Shown: positions 7,387 to 15,620 of the stretch, piece by piece
How positions within the stretch are numbered: the first letter of the stretch is position 1
Layout of the letters: every line of letters starts with the position of its first letter
NCBI GenBank assembly: GCA_963769045.1
Contig: CAVYKK010000026.1
Location: 186,001-250,000, forward strand
Length of the DNA: 64,000 nt
Direction of reading: 5' to 3'
Source of the DNA: Methanocella_A sp963769045
GTDB lineage: Archaea > Halobacteriota > Methanocellia > Methanocellales > Methanocellaceae
Notes under the pieces: generated by a model
Database searches by the model: none
Told to the model about the DNA's origin: nothing
The model's input: the letters and a program-made list of their open reading frames with translations, nothing else
Program-made: the position numbers and the translations under genes

Positions 7387-8733
7387 ATGAGTGGACGTAT
7401 CGTTGGAAAGATTGTCGTTGCGGTTTTGATCGTTTTTACTGTAGTCGCCTGTCTCGGACAGGCGACGGCCTCGTCGCCACGATTTATCAGCGTGGCATGC
7501 ACCGGTGGGCACGTGGATACGGTTGCTCTCGCTGAGAATGGGGACGTGTGGGCCTGGGGGAAAGATTATGGCCCTTCTCCTGTACAGCTTCAGATCGATA
7601 ACGTCAAGTCCATCTCGGCTGGTTTATCGCAGATGCTGGCTCTTCGTGCCGACGGGACGGTCTGGACGTGGGGCAGCAGAGCCTCGGGCCTGTATGGCGA
7701 CGGTACGGTCGGGGCTCCCGGTCTCGATGCGACTCCGCAACAGGTGCCCGGGCTTGATCATGTCATCGCCGTATCCGCGGGCAGGATGCACTGCGTTGTG
7801 CTCAAGAGCGACGGGACAGTGTGGAGCTGGGGCCAGAATGATTTCGGCGAGCTCTGCGACGGTACCTACGAAAATCGGTTTACTCCTGGACAGGTCAGGG
7901 GGCTTCCGCCGATCAAGGCGATAGGGGGGCATGGCCTGTTCGCCATTGCCCGGGACGGGTCTCTCTGGACGTGGGGCCCCGGGCTGCTTGACACGCCCAA
8001 CAACAATGTGACCGGCACGGACGGCGAGACGATACGCGCGTTGAGCAGGCAGTCTCCTATAATGGTGCCGGGGATCGATAACATCACAGCGATCGACACT
8101 GACGTGGGCGCTTCGCACGTAGTCTTCGTCAAGAGTGACGGCACAGTGTGGAGCTGGGGCATCGACCAGAACGGCGTGTTCGGGGACGGCGTCAACCTCG
8201 AGAACGAATGGCCCTACGTCACGGTGCCTGTACAAGCTAAAGGTATCGACCATGTCGTGCAGGTGGCGACTACTGCGGTCACGACGTTGGCCCTTAAAAG
8301 TGACGGGACAGTGTGGGCCTGGGGGCTTAATAGCGCGGGGGTGCAGGGCACAGGGACGATCGGGGCCACCGAGACAACCCCGGTAAAAGTCAGCAGCCTG
8401 AGCAACGTCGTCTCAATAGCAGTCGGCGTACACAATGCAGCTGCCGTAGAGGCTGATGGCAGCGTCTGGGGGTGGGGCAACGGTTACGTCGGGCCCAACA
8501 GCCAGGGGAAGAACGGCTTCTCTCCTATACTGGCGATCGGCTCTGTCGGCGTGAATAATGACACTACAGCGAATGGCACGGCGACCGTTACGACGCCGAC
8601 GGAAAGCGCGATAGTGTCCGGCGGACAGGGCGACACCGGTAACAACGGGAATCTCCTGCTGGTCGGCGTGCTGGCCGTCGTCCTCGTTATTTGCGTCGCG
8701 TTGATGGTCTTCGTGGCGAGAAAAAAACAATGA
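7387..8733 (+). CDS. Membrane-anchored RCC1-repeat surface protein
   Basis: A 448-residue protein with a signal peptide (VGKIVVAVLIVFTVVACLGQATA), seven or so RCC1/BLIP-II-like repeats of about 50 residues (recurring ALRADGTVWTWG, LKSDGTVWSWGQN, VEADGSVWGWGN), a Thr/Asn-rich linker, and one C-terminal helix (LLLVGVLAVVLVICVALMVF) ending in RKKQ. RCC1 repeats form a seven-bladed propeller that binds proteins. Here it would face outward. It follows the permeases by 15 bp behind GAGGAG, so it belongs to the same operon. The same repeat module forms the N-terminal part of two regulators at 46.8-53.9 kb. Confidence 0.85.
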   Translation: MSGRIVGKIVVAVLIVFTVVACLGQATASSPRFISVACTGGHVDTVALAENGDVWAWGKDYGPSPVQLQIDNVKSISAGLSQMLALRADGTVWTWGSRASGLYGDGTVGAPGLDATPQQVPGLDHVIAVSAGRMHCVVLKSDGTVWSWGQNDFGELCDGTYENRFTPGQVRGLPPIKAIGGHGLFAIARDGSLWTWGPGLLDTPNNNVTGTDGETIRALSRQSPIMVPGIDNITAIDTDVGASHVVFVKSDGTVWSWGIDQNGVFGDGVNLENEWPYVTVPVQAKGIDHVVQVATTAVTTLALKSDGTVWAWGLNSAGVQGTGTIGATETTPVKVSSLSNVVSIAVGVHNAAAVEADGSVWGWGNGYVGPNSQGKNGFSPILAIGSVGVNNDTTANGTATVTTPTESAIVSGGQGDTGNNGNLLLVGVLAVVLVICVALMVFVARKKQ

Positions 8734-8810
8734 GATCCGGGGGCGTCGTCATGCCCGTCAGGGCATGATACCGTTTGAATCCTGAAGAGAAACGATGTTA
8801 GAATGCCATG

Positions 8811-8883
8811 TTCCTGGCCTGTGCAACAGGCAGGCGCTTTACCCAAACCGCCTGTCATCCCGGCCAGGAACACGCTTCACAAA
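8811..8883 (+). ncRNA. Candidate structured RNA element, copy B
   Basis: The outer stem TTCCTGGCC (8811-8819) pairs perfectly with GGCCAGGAA (8862-8870). The inner stem ACAGGC (8826-8831) pairs with GCCTGT (8850-8855). The loop shares GGCAGGCGCTTTACCCAA (8829-8846) with copy A, and GCTTCACAAA follows at 8874-8883 exactly as in copy A. It lies 78 bp after the RCC1 gene with no plus-strand gene for another kilobase. It may therefore be a 3' element or a free RNA rather than a leader. The remaining spacer to 9139 shows nothing else. Confidence 0.5.
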
Positions 8884-9139
8884 CCTAAGAAGTGTTTGCC
8901 ATTAAATATACGGGTCATGTCATAATCAAGCTTATGGTTGGAATATGCAACGGCTTCGTGGCTTAAAATTTGCCTAGATTTTTCCGATTTTTATGGCATA
9001 GGCTGTAATACGAAAAGATGGGCATCTCCGCAGGGAAATTGACCGGGATGAGCGACCGCCGTCGAGGATACGAGCGACCGCTGTCACGGTCTCCCACGCG
9101 CGCGGGCGGCCGCCCCGGCTATTCGCACAGATTCATAAT

Positions 9140-9775
9140 TCAGTCGATGAGCAGGATCGCCATTGGCTCTGGCGTCTGGCCGATGGGGAACGTGATGGGC
9201 ATGCCGGCCTCGGCGGCGGTCTTTTTCATGTTGATGCCGACCGCGTGCTCGGGGATGCGGGCCATGTTCGGGTGCAGGCAGATGCCGTTCTCCAGGTTGC
9301 ACTTCTCGCACAGGCGACAGGACCCGTTGGTGAAGGCAATTGCAAAGGTGTAGCCCGCGTTGAACGCCGATTTCTCCAGCTCCAGCATGGCCAACAGGAT
9401 GCGCTTGCTGTCCCCGAAGTAATCAGACCAGAACTGCGTCGCGCTCTCCTTTGCTTCCTTTGGCGCAGCCGGGTCGAGCCAGTTTTTGTATGTCGACAGT
9501 CTCGTGGCCTCATCGGCCCGCGCAGGCGACTTGAACTTTACGAGAAGCGCATAGCGGTACTCACTTAGAATCTTGCGGAACTCGTCGACGGTCGGACAAT
9601 GAGGCGGACAGGTCAGCTTTTTGCCGTACCCGACGCATCCCACCTTGCACTTGAGCCGGACGCGGTCCTCTACGAATACTTTCCCTGTCGGGATCACTTT
9701 TGCATCGACAGCGCCGGATGACAGCGCCTTATCGACCAGAAACGCGAATTGCCCTTCCTGAACGTCCTTATGCAT
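9140..9775 (-). CDS. DUF2284 metal-binding protein
   Basis: A 211-residue protein with two cysteine clusters: CKVGCVGYGKKLTCPPHCP near residue 45, and CRLCEKCNLENGICLHP near 155, as in the DUF2284 family, a predicted metal or Fe-S binding group common in methanogens and anaerobes. The ATG at 9775 (MHKDVQEGQF) is preferred. The frame extends upstream but without family-like residues. There is no signal peptide. The function is unknown, and electron-transfer or corrinoid-related roles have only been suggested by family context. An internally deleted second copy lies at 3808-4122. Confidence 0.8.
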   Translation of the reverse strand: MHKDVQEGQFAFLVDKALSSGAVDAKVIPTGKVFVEDRVRLKCKVGCVGYGKKLTCPPHCPTVDEFRKILSEYRYALLVKFKSPARADEATRLSTYKNWLDPAAPKEAKESATQFWSDYFGDSKRILLAMLELEKSAFNAGYTFAIAFTNGSCRLCEKCNLENGICLHPNMARIPEHAVGINMKKTAAEAGMPITFPIGQTPEPMAILLID

Positions 9776-9962
9776 AATAATCAAGAGCAATACAGCGTTT
9801 CTTACTATTAATATTTCTCCCGGCGGCGGTCTGTGCATTTTCCGGCCGCTCCAGCCCGGTCAGTCATCAGGCACGTAGTGTCCTTTGTGCCCTCTGCGCT
9901 CCCGGTTTTTCGCGGTCAAACCGTTTATAGGAAAAAGGTGCAGATTCAACGGGGGATGATAG

Positions 9963-10661
9963 ATGGGACTTATCAGCAGGATGGGGGCCATGATCGAGGC
10001 CCGTATCAGTATGATTGTCGACGGTTTCCAGAGCCCGGGAGAGGCGCTGGACTATTCATACAGGCGGCAGCTCGATCTCAACTATAAGATCAAGAGAGGC
10101 ATCGCCGGGGTCGTTACATCGAAGCGCCGGCTGGAGATGCAGAGAAAATCGCTTGAAGAGGATATCAAGAGGCTGGACAGAGACGCGAGAGAAGCAATGG
10201 CCGCAGGCAGAGAGAACCTGGCCGAGATCGCGGTGCAGCGCAAGGTCCTGAAGAACGACCAGATCCAGTCGCTGGGCGAGCAGATCCAGACGCTAAAGAA
10301 CGAGCAGGATAGGCTTACCGAAATGGACCGGAAGCTTGAGTCTCGTATTGAGTCCTTCCGCACCCAGAAAGAGTCGATCAAGGCGCAGTACTCCGCTGCC
10401 GAAGCGAAAGTGAGGATCAAGGAAGCGACCTCCGGGCTGGGGAAGGAGATTGACTATATCGGTTATGCAGTTCGGCTTGCACAGGACAAGACCCGCGACA
10501 TGCAGGCCCGAAGCGAGGCGCTGGACGAGCTGGAGGAGTACGGGACCCTGGAGGACATTACCGGCAGCAAGGACATCGTCGAGCGCGAGCTGTCGAAGGT
10601 GAGAGGGGAAGAGGCAGTCAAAACGGAGATGGAAAAGCTCAAGATGGGTGCAAAGCACTGA
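9963..10661 (+). CDS. pspA: PspA/IM30 family envelope-stress protein
   Basis: A 232-residue all-helical coiled-coil protein starting MGLISRMGAMIEARISMIVDG, the amphipathic N-terminal helix of the PspA/Vipp1/IM30 family, with the QSPGEALDYSYRRQLD segment at the helix 1-2 turn. The rest is charged heptad-like helix. PspA oligomers bind and stabilise damaged membranes and are distant relatives of ESCRT-III. A hairpin terminator follows. The convergent htpX and pspAB genes next door are its usual partners in archaea and actinobacteria. Confidence 0.9.
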   Translation: MGLISRMGAMIEARISMIVDGFQSPGEALDYSYRRQLDLNYKIKRGIAGVVTSKRRLEMQRKSLEEDIKRLDRDAREAMAAGRENLAEIAVQRKVLKNDQIQSLGEQIQTLKNEQDRLTEMDRKLESRIESFRTQKESIKAQYSAAEAKVRIKEATSGLGKEIDYIGYAVRLAQDKTRDMQARSEALDELEEYGTLEDITGSKDIVERELSKVRGEEAVKTEMEKLKMGAKH

Positions 10662-10718
10662 CTGTCGATTTACAATACGCGAAATGCCATATACGCAGAG
10701 ATGGCACTTTACACAGGA

Positions 10719-10746
10719 TAACCGGTAGCTGATAAACCGGTTTTTT
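10719..10746 (+). terminator. Hairpin terminator after pspA
   Basis: AACCGGT, an 8-9 base loop and ACCGGTT form a 7-bp perfect stem that runs into a T tract. It lies 60 bases after the pspA stop on the coding strand. Confidence 0.6.
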
Positions 10747-10813
10747 CATGTGAAGGTAATGAAAATCCGGGCGCTTTTCGTGCTATGCAAGTCTGGAGAT
10801 TAAGGAGTGCACG

Positions 10814-11030
10814 GAGATGATGGTGTTTGAGACGAAGGAGCTGGAAGGAGATGAAGGAGAACGGTTTTAAGAACGGAGTTTAAGGAGCTAAGGAGTTCTA
10901 AGGAGGAAAATTATAGAAAAGGCTCCTTAGAACTCCTTAGCTCCTTAAACTTAGTTTTTTTCCGTTCGCCTCCCTGTACTCCGTTTTCTCCTTAGTCTCA
11001 AGCACCTTAGTCTCCGTTACCTCCCTAGCC
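10814..11030. repeat. Long hairpin of AAGGAG-type units
   Basis: A gene-free stretch built from repeated GGAG/AAGGAGC units. Positions 10878-10905 are a perfect 28-bp inverted repeat of 10923-10950 with a 17-bp loop. Flanking arms of the same purine-rich or pyrimidine-rich units extend the structure imperfectly on both sides. It lies between the convergent pspA and pspAB genes and could act as a bidirectional terminator. It belongs to the window-wide class of hairpins made from short tandem units. Confidence 0.75.
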
Positions 11031-11056
11031 TCCAAATTATCATGGATAATAGAGGG

Positions 11057-11597
11057 TTAGAACGGCATGCCCCAGAGGGGGTACCACCGGCTCACGGCAT
11101 CTTCAAGCGGCAAAATGCCGGTAACCGCGTCTTTCATATGCAGCTCAAAGCGGACGTCATGCTCTTTATTCTCCGGGGCGAATGGGTAGAAACGCCCGTC
11201 CCGGTCATAAATCCAGTAGACTTTACGGTCATCTTTTACGAACTCGAAGGCGATGCAGAGAATGTTACCGCCGTATCGTGCGTCGTTCAGCAGCCGGACC
11301 GCAGCGGCCGCCGCTGTGGCGGCGCTGTGCAGATCGCCCTTCAGGACGACCCAGATGCAATTATATTCATCGTTGGCCAGCTCGTATCGTGCGGGCAGCG
11401 CTGCGTCCGCCAGGAGGCCGGTCAGGTCAAGCCTGGACGGGCTGGCCGTGCCGCCAGACGGTTTAAGGCATATTCCCGCTTTATCGGAGAAGCTCAGCCC
11501 CGCTGGACGAGAGGGCTTCGCCGGCCGCGGGCAGTGAAGCAATGCCTTCGATCGGCATGGGCCGGGGCTTTCGCCGCAGAGCGTCGAGCAGGCCCAT
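11057..11597 (-). CDS. PspAB-like PspA-associated protein, frameshifted
   Basis: The ATG at 11597 overlaps the htpX stop (TAATG) and opens MGLLDALRRKPRPMPIEGIASLPAAG, the typical PspAB start, but this frame stops after about 38 codons. The frame offset by one base continues with FSDKAGICLKPSGG, then DEYNCIWVVLKGDLH, VRLLNDARYGGNILCIAFEF, GRFYPFAP and WYPLWGMPF, which match the conserved PspAB C-terminus. I infer a single gene of about 180 codons with one extra base near 11500-11545. PspAB is encoded beside htpX and pspA in many archaea and actinobacteria. Its role in membrane-stress control is not settled. Confidence 0.75.
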
Positions 11598-12487
11598 TAC
11601 GGTCCCATCGTCTGTTCCATGCGCTTGAGCTGCCTGATGCGCTTTTCCAGCGACGGGTGGGTGGAGAAGAGGTCCATGATCGACCTTCCGCGAATCTGCG
11701 GGATGATGTAAAACTGGTTCATCGCCCTGCCGCCGCCTTCACGCAGATCGCGCGTCGGCACCTGCTGCATGACACCGCTGATCTTCAGGAGCGCGTTGAT
11801 CAGGTGCGACGGATGTCCGGTGATGATGGCAGAGCCCCGGTCTGCCGAAAGTTCCCGGTACCGGGAGAGCAGCCGGACCAGCAGCAGACTGACGAAATAA
11901 ACGGCGATCGCCACAGGTAACAGTATTATAGCGCCACCGGTGTCACGTCGATCCCTGCCTCCAGACATACCGCCGAACATAAACGACTGCATGATGAAGG
12001 CTGCGATCGTCGACAAAAAGCTGGCCAGCGTGATCACGGCCACGTCCCGGTTGCGTACATGGCTCAGCTCGTGGGCCAGAACGGCTTTGACCTCATCCGT
12101 GTTGAGCCGCTCCATCAGCCCCTGGGTGACAGCGATCACCGAGTGGTGCAGGCTGCGGCCGGTGGCAAACGCGTTGGGTACTTCGGTGGGCACTATGGCC
12201 ACACGGGGCTTAGGTATGCCGGCCTCGGCGCTGAGCTCTTCCACGATCCGGTGCAGCTCGGGCGCCTGCTCGGGCGACACGACCTTCGCCCGGGTGCTTG
12301 CCAGCACCATTTTATCGGAGAAGAAGTACTGGATACCGAGCATGACGGCGGCTATTATCATCAACATCGTAGGGTCGATTCCCAGCCAGTACAGGAATGC
12401 CAGGAACGCCAGGTAGATGACGCCGATGATCAACAGAGTCAGCGCCATCCGTATCTGCAGGCCGAAATCGGCGGGCCATCGTCTCAT
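11597..12487 (-). CDS. htpX: HtpX-type M48 membrane zinc protease
   Basis: A 296-residue protein with two N-terminal membrane helices, then the catalytic HELSHVRNRD (His139, Glu140, His143; the third ligand lies in the RELSADRGSA stretch) and two more helices (IITLASFLSTIAAFIMQSFMF and AIILLPVAIAVYFVSLLLV). HtpX degrades misfolded membrane proteins on the cytoplasmic face. The ATG at 12487 is preferred over a GTG at 12508. It lies between cax and pspAB on the same strand. Linkage to PspA proteins supports a role in envelope quality control. Confidence 0.92.
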   Translation of the reverse strand: MRRWPADFGLQIRMALTLLIIGVIYLAFLAFLYWLGIDPTMLMIIAAVMLGIQYFFSDKMVLASTRAKVVSPEQAPELHRIVEELSAEAGIPKPRVAIVPTEVPNAFATGRSLHHSVIAVTQGLMERLNTDEVKAVLAHELSHVRNRDVAVITLASFLSTIAAFIMQSFMFGGMSGGRDRRDTGGAIILLPVAIAVYFVSLLLVRLLSRYRELSADRGSAIITGHPSHLINALLKISGVMQQVPTRDLREGGGRAMNQFYIIPQIRGRSIMDLFSTHPSLEKRIRQLKRMEQTMGP

Positions 12488-12525
12488 ATGTAAACAGACT
12501 CCGGCCACGCCAATAGGCGTTATTC

Positions 12526-13584
12526 CTATTTAATGAAGAAAAACACGACCGCCATCATCACATAGAGCGCGATAAGCTGGACGCCTTCAAGCCAGTTGGA
12601 CTCGCCGTCGGAAGATATCATGTTGGCGATGACCACTGCGGCGATCACTGCGACCACCTCGAACTCGTTGAAGACCAGGTTCATCGGCGTCCCCATCAGC
12701 CAGCTGATGAACACGAGGACAGGGGCGATCAGCAGCGCGATCTGGGTGCTCGACCCCATGGCGATGTTCAGGCTCAGGTCCATCTTGTTCTTTATAGCCA
12801 TGAGGATGGCTGTGCTGTGCTCGGCGGCGTTGCCGATGATGGCGATCACGATTACGCCGATGAACAACTCCGTCAGGCCCAGGGTCTGGCTCACGTGCTC
12901 GATGGCGCCGACCAGTATCTCACTTTCCACGCCCACCGCGAGCGTGGCGAGTACGAGGATAAACGCGGCGTACTTGATCGACCACTTCGGCTTGCATTCT
13001 TCCGGTTCCTCCTCGCAGTTGTAGAGGTGCTTGTGCGTCCGCAGCGAGAACAGCAGGCTGCAGACGTACGTGACTAGCAGGACCGCGGATATGCCCAGGC
13101 TAAGGTTTTCTACGTCTTCGAACTTGAGCACGTGCGCTGCCAGCGCCGGGAGGACCAGCCCGATGGCCGCGAGCATGAGCATGGTCGAAGAGACGCCCTG
13201 CGCTGTCTGGTTGAAAGACTGCTTTTCTCGCTTCAGGCCGCCGAAGAGCATAGCACAGCCTGTGATCAGGAGGACGTTGCCGATGATGGCGCCGGTAATG
13301 GAGGCCTTCACGACCTCGAAGAGACCGGCCTGGATGGCGAAGAAGGCAATGATAAGCTCCGTGGCGTTGCCGAACGTCGCGTTTAGCAGCCCGCCTATGC
13401 CCGCGCCTACCTGCTTCGACATCTCCTCCGTAGCCTTGCCCATGAAGCCGGCGATGGGCACGATAGCCAGCGCCGCCGAGATGAATACGATGATCGGATC
13501 TACCCGTAGAAGATCAAGCACAATGCTGACAGGTATGAAGATGAGCAGGACCGCCAGGACACGGTCAAAGCTGAGCTTTAACAT
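12526..13584 (-). CDS. Calcium/proton exchanger (CaCA family, CAX type)
   Basis: A 352-residue protein with about eleven membrane helices in two inverted halves. The alpha repeats are visible as NATFGNATELIIAFFAI (residues 68-84) and VIAIIGNAAEHSTAILMAI (about 255-273), carrying the acidic residues that bind calcium. An acidic loop (NCEEEPEECKP) separates the halves. It exports Ca2+ against H+. It is the first gene of a minus-strand set with htpX and pspAB (spacing 38 bp to htpX). Confidence 0.92.
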   Translation of the reverse strand: MLKLSFDRVLAVLLIFIPVSIVLDLLRVDPIIVFISAALAIVPIAGFMGKATEEMSKQVGAGIGGLLNATFGNATELIIAFFAIQAGLFEVVKASITGAIIGNVLLITGCAMLFGGLKREKQSFNQTAQGVSSTMLMLAAIGLVLPALAAHVLKFEDVENLSLGISAVLLVTYVCSLLFSLRTHKHLYNCEEEPEECKPKWSIKYAAFILVLATLAVGVESEILVGAIEHVSQTLGLTELFIGVIVIAIIGNAAEHSTAILMAIKNKMDLSLNIAMGSSTQIALLIAPVLVFISWLMGTPMNLVFNEFEVVAVIAAVVIANMISSDGESNWLEGVQLIALYVMMAVVFFFIK

Positions 13585-13696
13585 AGCCTGAAAATAGCCG
13601 TAGCACCAATATAAAGCTAACTATCCGCAAAACAATCGGCTAATTTATATATAAATATATAATATATTATTGTCTCGTCAGTGAGGGGTATCTTCC

Positions 13697-15427
13697 ATGC
13701 TGGTAAAAAAGAGCGGTCGGCCGGTGGCCGGGAGCATGACAGGCGATCTGGAAGCCTACGATCACCTGTGTGTGCCCGTGATTGCCGTTGGCAGGGACTT
13801 CAGGATTTTGCTCATGAATGAGAAGGCCTGTGAGTTGACAGGCTATTCCCGGGAAGATGCACGAGATAAGAAACTGCTTGACATCGCGAGCTCCAGTGAC
13901 CTGAAGAGCCAGATGATGCGTGTGTTTAAAGAACGGGCGCTGGCTATCGACTTTACGGCAGGCGGCTCACTGGTGACGAAAAATGGCCGCATCCGTAAAG
14001 TGGAGTGGCAGTGCCATATCCGGTACGACGGAACATCACCGGCAGGAGCGGTCATCACGTTTGTCGACCTGACGGGCGCCGGGATGGCCATGGAGCTGGC
14101 CAGGGTCGTGGCGGGCAGCCGCACCCTCGAGGAAGCGTCCTGCAGGTTCATGGACATGTTGAGCGATCCGCTAAACCTGAAGATAGCCAGCATCAGCCTT
14201 TACCCTGAAGACGGAGAGCCGTATACTTATGTCAGGGCTTACCCCCACGGGGGAGTACGCAAGAAGCCACGACAGGCCTTGCATGACAGCCAGCCGGCGC
14301 CTCCGCAGACATACGTGCGGATATTTCCGCTGGCATCCGGTGGCCGTAAAATCGGCAGGCTCGAGCTGAAGGCTTACGGGGGATCGCCGCTCATGGCAGA
14401 GGATGAGGCATACATCGGCCGTCTTTGTGAGACACTATCCGATGGCGTTGCCCGCCTGATGTCAGGAGAGCGGAAAACAGGACATTCGCCGTCAGCCGGC
14501 AAAGAGCAGCCGTCACAGGAGCCGGGCACGATACCACGGCCTGTCGGGGATGCCGACGAGAGCCGCGACATGATCAACCACCTGATGAGCATGCTGCCCC
14601 ACGGCGTGATGATATGCGGCGGGGACGGCAGGGTCAGGATGGTCAACGAGGCCATCGGCAGGATACTGGGCATCGCAAGTAAGGGCCTGGAAGGCCGTAT
14701 GGTGCTGGATATTGCCCGCGATCTCCGGCAGAAGCATGACAACGGCCGGCCGGTAACCTGCAGAAATCTTGTGGTTTGCCGTGCACTCAGGACCGGAAAA
14801 CCCATCCATAATGTGCGATCTTCCATTCTGGTCGGCGGATCCCATCGGGTGATCAGTATCAGCGCTATGCCATTGCGTAATGCAGCCGGCAAGGTTACCG
14901 GGTGCTTGTCGACCATGCGGGACGTGACCGCGATGGAGTCGATCGTCCGGCTGGGCAACATGGCCGTGAAGGAGCGAAATGTCAACGATCTCATCGAGGA
15001 GTCGCTGGACATAATCATGAGCGCATCGGGCCTCCGGTTTGCCAGCCTGTACCTCTGGGACGGCAGCGCATTGCGGCTCAAGGTACAGAAAGGCGAACAA
15101 GCTGGTATGCCGGTACCTGTCTGCAAGGACGAGCCGGACCCCCAGAACCCGACGATACAGAGCCGGGTATACTTGAGCGGCAAGCCGCTGATGATCAAAG
15201 ACTACCGACGCTGCGCATCAGTGAGGCTGTTCGATCCGCTTGCACGGAAAAGGCCGATCCAGAGCATGGCAGGAATACCGCTGCGCACGGACCGTGGCAT
15301 GATCGGGGTGCTGGTCATCGCTACGGGCGAGAGTCAGTCACTCGGCGATGCCCATGTGATAGAACTGACTGCCATGTGCAGCCAGATGGCCGCCGGTATC
15401 GACCGTGCCTTGAGACTGGACATTTAG
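13697..15427 (+). CDS. PAS/GAF sensor protein without kinase domain
   Basis: A 576-residue soluble protein. A PAS domain occupies about residues 20-130 (HLCVPVIAVGRDFRILLMNEKACELTGYSREDARDK), a GAF-like region about 135-255, a second PAS about 290-410 (LPHGVMICGGDGRVRMVNEAIGRILGI), and a GAF about 420-575 (DLIEESLDIIMSASGLRFASLYLWDG). No histidine-kinase, HTH or cyclase domain follows, so it must signal through a partner. A very AT-rich TATA-like tract lies at 13640-13672. No partner gene is adjacent. Confidence 0.8.
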   Translation: MLVKKSGRPVAGSMTGDLEAYDHLCVPVIAVGRDFRILLMNEKACELTGYSREDARDKKLLDIASSSDLKSQMMRVFKERALAIDFTAGGSLVTKNGRIRKVEWQCHIRYDGTSPAGAVITFVDLTGAGMAMELARVVAGSRTLEEASCRFMDMLSDPLNLKIASISLYPEDGEPYTYVRAYPHGGVRKKPRQALHDSQPAPPQTYVRIFPLASGGRKIGRLELKAYGGSPLMAEDEAYIGRLCETLSDGVARLMSGERKTGHSPSAGKEQPSQEPGTIPRPVGDADESRDMINHLMSMLPHGVMICGGDGRVRMVNEAIGRILGIASKGLEGRMVLDIARDLRQKHDNGRPVTCRNLVVCRALRTGKPIHNVRSSILVGGSHRVISISAMPLRNAAGKVTGCLSTMRDVTAMESIVRLGNMAVKERNVNDLIEESLDIIMSASGLRFASLYLWDGSALRLKVQKGEQAGMPVPVCKDEPDPQNPTIQSRVYLSGKPLMIKDYRRCASVRLFDPLARKRPIQSMAGIPLRTDRGMIGVLVIATGESQSLGDAHVIELTAMCSQMAAGIDRALRLDI

Positions 15428-15620
15428 TCTGCAGCATCATAGTGACTTCCGGCAAAATATCCGGGGTATAAACACAATGCCATGGCGATTCTCGCACCGG
15501 CGGAGGGTACCCTGCTACTGGCGACCGCATCCGGGGTGCTGAAATAACGGTAAAAATCGGCTGTTTTTGGCTTATAATATGACAATGGTTTAGACGATGC
15601 GTTCCGACTATTCCCCGGGG

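Noticed and set aside
11042..11920. 292-codon plus-strand open frame across pspAB and htpX
   Set aside because: Antisense shadow. The minus strand encodes clear PspAB and HtpX motifs.
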